64,000 nt of DNA from Bauldia litoralis (lineage in GTDB: Bacteria; Pseudomonadota; Alphaproteobacteria; Rhizobiales; Kaistiaceae): contig NZ_FMXQ01000008.1 in NCBI RefSeq assembly GCF_900104485.1, positions 1-64,000 on the forward strand. Direction: 5' to 3'. Shown here in pieces: positions 62,285 through 64,000 of this stretch. Made by a program: the position numbers and the translations under genes. How positions within the stretch are numbered: position 1 is the first letter of the stretch; each line of letters opens with the position of its first letter. The notes below the pieces were generated by a model. The model was not told the DNA's origin, did not search any database, and saw nothing but the letters and a program-made list of their open reading frames with translations.

Positions 62285-64000
62285 ATGTTTGCCTTCTTCG
62301 AGAGACTGGTTGATCCGTACCCGGCAGAGGAGCCGGCGATGCCGCCGAAAGGTGTCCTCGCCTTCTGCCTGCATTACAGCCGGCCGCTGCTGCCGGCGCT
62401 GATCGCCATGTCGTTGCTGACCGCGCTGATCTCGATCATCGAAATCACCTTCTTCGCCTTCATCGGCGATCTGGTCGACTGGCTCGGCAGTGCCGACCGT
62501 GCGACGTTCTTTGGCGTGCACGGCTGGACGCTGGCTGCGATGGCGGCGGTCGTCCTGGTCGGCTTTCCGCTGGCGACTCTGGCGCAGTCCCTGTTCATGC
62601 ACCAGGCGATCTACGGCAACTTCCCGATGATCGTTCGCTGGAAGGCGCATCGCTACATTCTGGGGCAGAGCCTCGACTTCTTTCACAACGAATTCGCCGG
62701 CCGCGTCTCGCAAAAGGTGATGCAGACGGCGCTGTCCGTGCGCGAGACCGTCACCAAGGTTCTCGATGTCTTTGTTTATGTGGCGGTCTATTTCATCGGC
62801 ACGCTGGTCCTTGTCGGTCAGGCCGACCTGTGGCTGGTGGTGCCGCTGATCGCCTGGCTGGCGGTCTATTTCGCCATCCTGTTCCACTTCGTGCCGAAGC
62901 TGCAGCACATCTCCGGCATCCAGGCCGATGCCCGCGCCCAGATGACCGGCCGGGTGGTCGACAGCTACACGAACATCCAGACGATCAAGCTGTTTGCCCA
63001 CACGATGCGCGAGCAGTCCTATGCGCGGGATGCGATGGACGAATTCATGGTCACCGTGCATCGCCAGATGCGGCTGGTCACCAAGCTGACGGTGGCGCTC
63101 CACATCGCCAATTCGGCATTGCTGGTTTCGATTGCAGGTGTCGCCATCTACGGCTGGCAGCAAAACGTCGTCAGTCTCGGCGCGATTGCGGTCGCCATCG
63201 CGCTTGTGATGCGGATTCGCGCCATGTCGCAGTGGATCCTGTGGGAGATCGCCGGGCTGTTCGAGAATATCGGCACCGTCGAGGATGGCATCAACACCAT
63301 CGCCCAGCCGGTGGCGATCACCGATCGGCCCGGAGCAAAGGCGTTGACCGTCCACGAGGGCGAAATCCGCTTCGATCACGCCCGCTTCCACTATGGACGC
63401 CAGACCAAGGTGATCGAGGACCTGTCGCTGACCATCCGGCCCGGCGAGAAAGTCGGGCTGGTCGGTCGCTCGGGCGCCGGCAAGTCGACGCTGGTGAACC
63501 TGCTCCTGCGCTTCTACGACCTGGAAGGCGGGCGGATCCTGATCGATGGCCAGGACATAGCCGGCGTGACCCAGGAGTCGCTTCGCCGCCAGATCGGGAT
63601 GGTGACCCAGGACACCTCGCTGCTGCACAGGTCGGTGCGCGACAACATCGCCTACGGTCATCCGACAGCCAGCGAAGTCGATATCCTCGCCGCCATACGC
63701 GGGGCCGAGGCCGACAGCTTCATTCCCGACCTTTCCGACATCAAGGGAAGGGCGGGGCTGGATGCCCATGTCGGCGAGCGCGGCGTCAAGCTGTCGGGCG
63801 GGCAGCGCCAGCGGATTGCGATCGCTCGGGTCCTGCTCAAGGATGCGCCGATCCTGATCCTCGACGAGGCGACCAGCGCGCTCGATTCGGAAGTCGAGGC
63901 GGCGATTCAGGAATCGCTCTACCGGCTGATGGAGGGCAAGACCGTGATCGCCATCGCCCATCGCCTGTCGACCATCGCCGCGATGGACCGGCTGGTGGTG
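62285..64000 (+). CDS. ABC transporter, fused permease-ATPase 2 (partial, runs off the right edge)
   Basis: The frame opens at MFAFFERLVDPYPAEEPAM (62285) and stays open for 572 codons to the window edge, so the C-terminal end is missing. Six helices, Walker A GRSGAGKST, LSGGQRQR and ILILDEATSALDSE are all present. The ATPase domain is nearly the same as that of the gene at 59935, whereas the membrane domain and first ~40 residues differ more. It is a paralogue arising from tandem duplication and would be a heterodimer candidate with it. Confidence 0.92.
   Translation, partial: MFAFFERLVDPYPAEEPAMPPKGVLAFCLHYSRPLLPALIAMSLLTALISIIEITFFAFIGDLVDWLGSADRATFFGVHGWTLAAMAAVVLVGFPLATLAQSLFMHQAIYGNFPMIVRWKAHRYILGQSLDFFHNEFAGRVSQKVMQTALSVRETVTKVLDVFVYVAVYFIGTLVLVGQADLWLVVPLIAWLAVYFAILFHFVPKLQHISGIQADARAQMTGRVVDSYTNIQTIKLFAHTMREQSYARDAMDEFMVTVHRQMRLVTKLTVALHIANSALLVSIAGVAIYGWQQNVVSLGAIAVAIALVMRIRAMSQWILWEIAGLFENIGTVEDGINTIAQPVAITDRPGAKALTVHEGEIRFDHARFHYGRQTKVIEDLSLTIRPGEKVGLVGRSGAGKSTLVNLLLRFYDLEGGRILIDGQDIAGVTQESLRRQIGMVTQDTSLLHRSVRDNIAYGHPTASEVDILAAIRGAEADSFIPDLSDIKGRAGLDAHVGERGVKLSGGQRQRIAIARVLLKDAPILILDEATSALDSEVEAAIQESLYRLMEGKTVIAIAHRLSTIAAMDRLVV

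Noticed and set aside
1-64000. CRISPR array, rRNA operon or complete insertion sequence
   Set aside because: No regularly spaced repeats, no rRNA-like stretch and no intact transposase frame with flanking inverted repeats were seen.

Overview
This window is high-GC DNA from an alphaproteobacterium, most likely Hyphomicrobiales (Rhizobiales). The evidence is DUF2865, DUF6111 and DUF2924 proteins, a chromosomal glmM-nag-hemF gene set, and short ATGA/GTGA overlaps between co-directional genes. It splits into an accessory region (about 1-19.4 kb) and an ordinary chromosomal region (about 19.7-64 kb). The two meet next to the 3' end of a tRNA-Met(CAU) gene at 19683-19759.

Accessory region. The left edge holds a phage-type minus-strand operon: a ParB/N6-N4 DNA methyltransferase fusion, a Cys-rich small protein, and two tandem paralogous helix-turn-helix (terminase-small-subunit-like) genes, the second running off the window. 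Next come small or secreted hypothetical proteins, a DUF2865 protein, a frameshifted exonuclease III gene, a secreted thermonuclease-like protein, and a pair of zinc-ribbon gene relics that form a direct repeat. At 7.8-10.6 kb lies a two-gene operon that is the best candidate for an undescribed system: a helical protein beginning Met-Gly, overlapped by a 657-aa QueC-like (PP-loop plus CxxCxxC zinc site) protein with a C-terminal helix-turn-helix. It resembles part of the Qat and type IV CBASS defence families but has no ATPase, TatD nuclease or CD-NTase beside it. Then follow an AlpA-like regulator, a D5/P4-type primase-helicase, and an integration module (small protein, DUF2924, large serine recombinase, accessory protein). 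After these come a decayed McrA-like endonuclease-family gene, then a 58-aa protein coupled to an SMC/Rad50-like ATPase with two CxxC-type zinc sites.

Chromosomal region. In order: glmM with two tandem sulfotransferases; an amino-sugar operon (N-acetylglucosamine kinase, SIS-domain deaminase, nagA) followed by cutC; a TetR regulator divergent from a MAPEG protein; an Ldh-family dehydrogenase, a YjbE/TerC protein and an aldo/keto reductase; a glycine-zipper lipoprotein and an MsrQ-like haem protein; a GT61 glycosyltransferase beside a UDP-xylose synthase; DUF2254, O-methyltransferase, CYTH-CHAD, a NavAb-like sodium channel and a second TerC; a short S-adenosylhomocysteine hydrolase homologue, an LHPP-like HAD phosphatase and a PfkB kinase; a YbaK editing protein, phosphoesterase, Nudix and GNAT proteins; a MoxR-DUF58-DUF4159 operon; Nudix CoA pyrophosphatase, DUF6111, CCA-adding enzyme, DM13 and VOC proteins; trmL-hemF; and two paralogous ABC half-transporters. 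The second transporter is cut by the window end and is preceded by a candidate leader peptide.

Three genes in the accessory region carry single-base indels in C or G runs or near one. They may be true decay or sequencing errors; raw reads would decide. No CRISPR array, rRNA or complete insertion sequence was seen.
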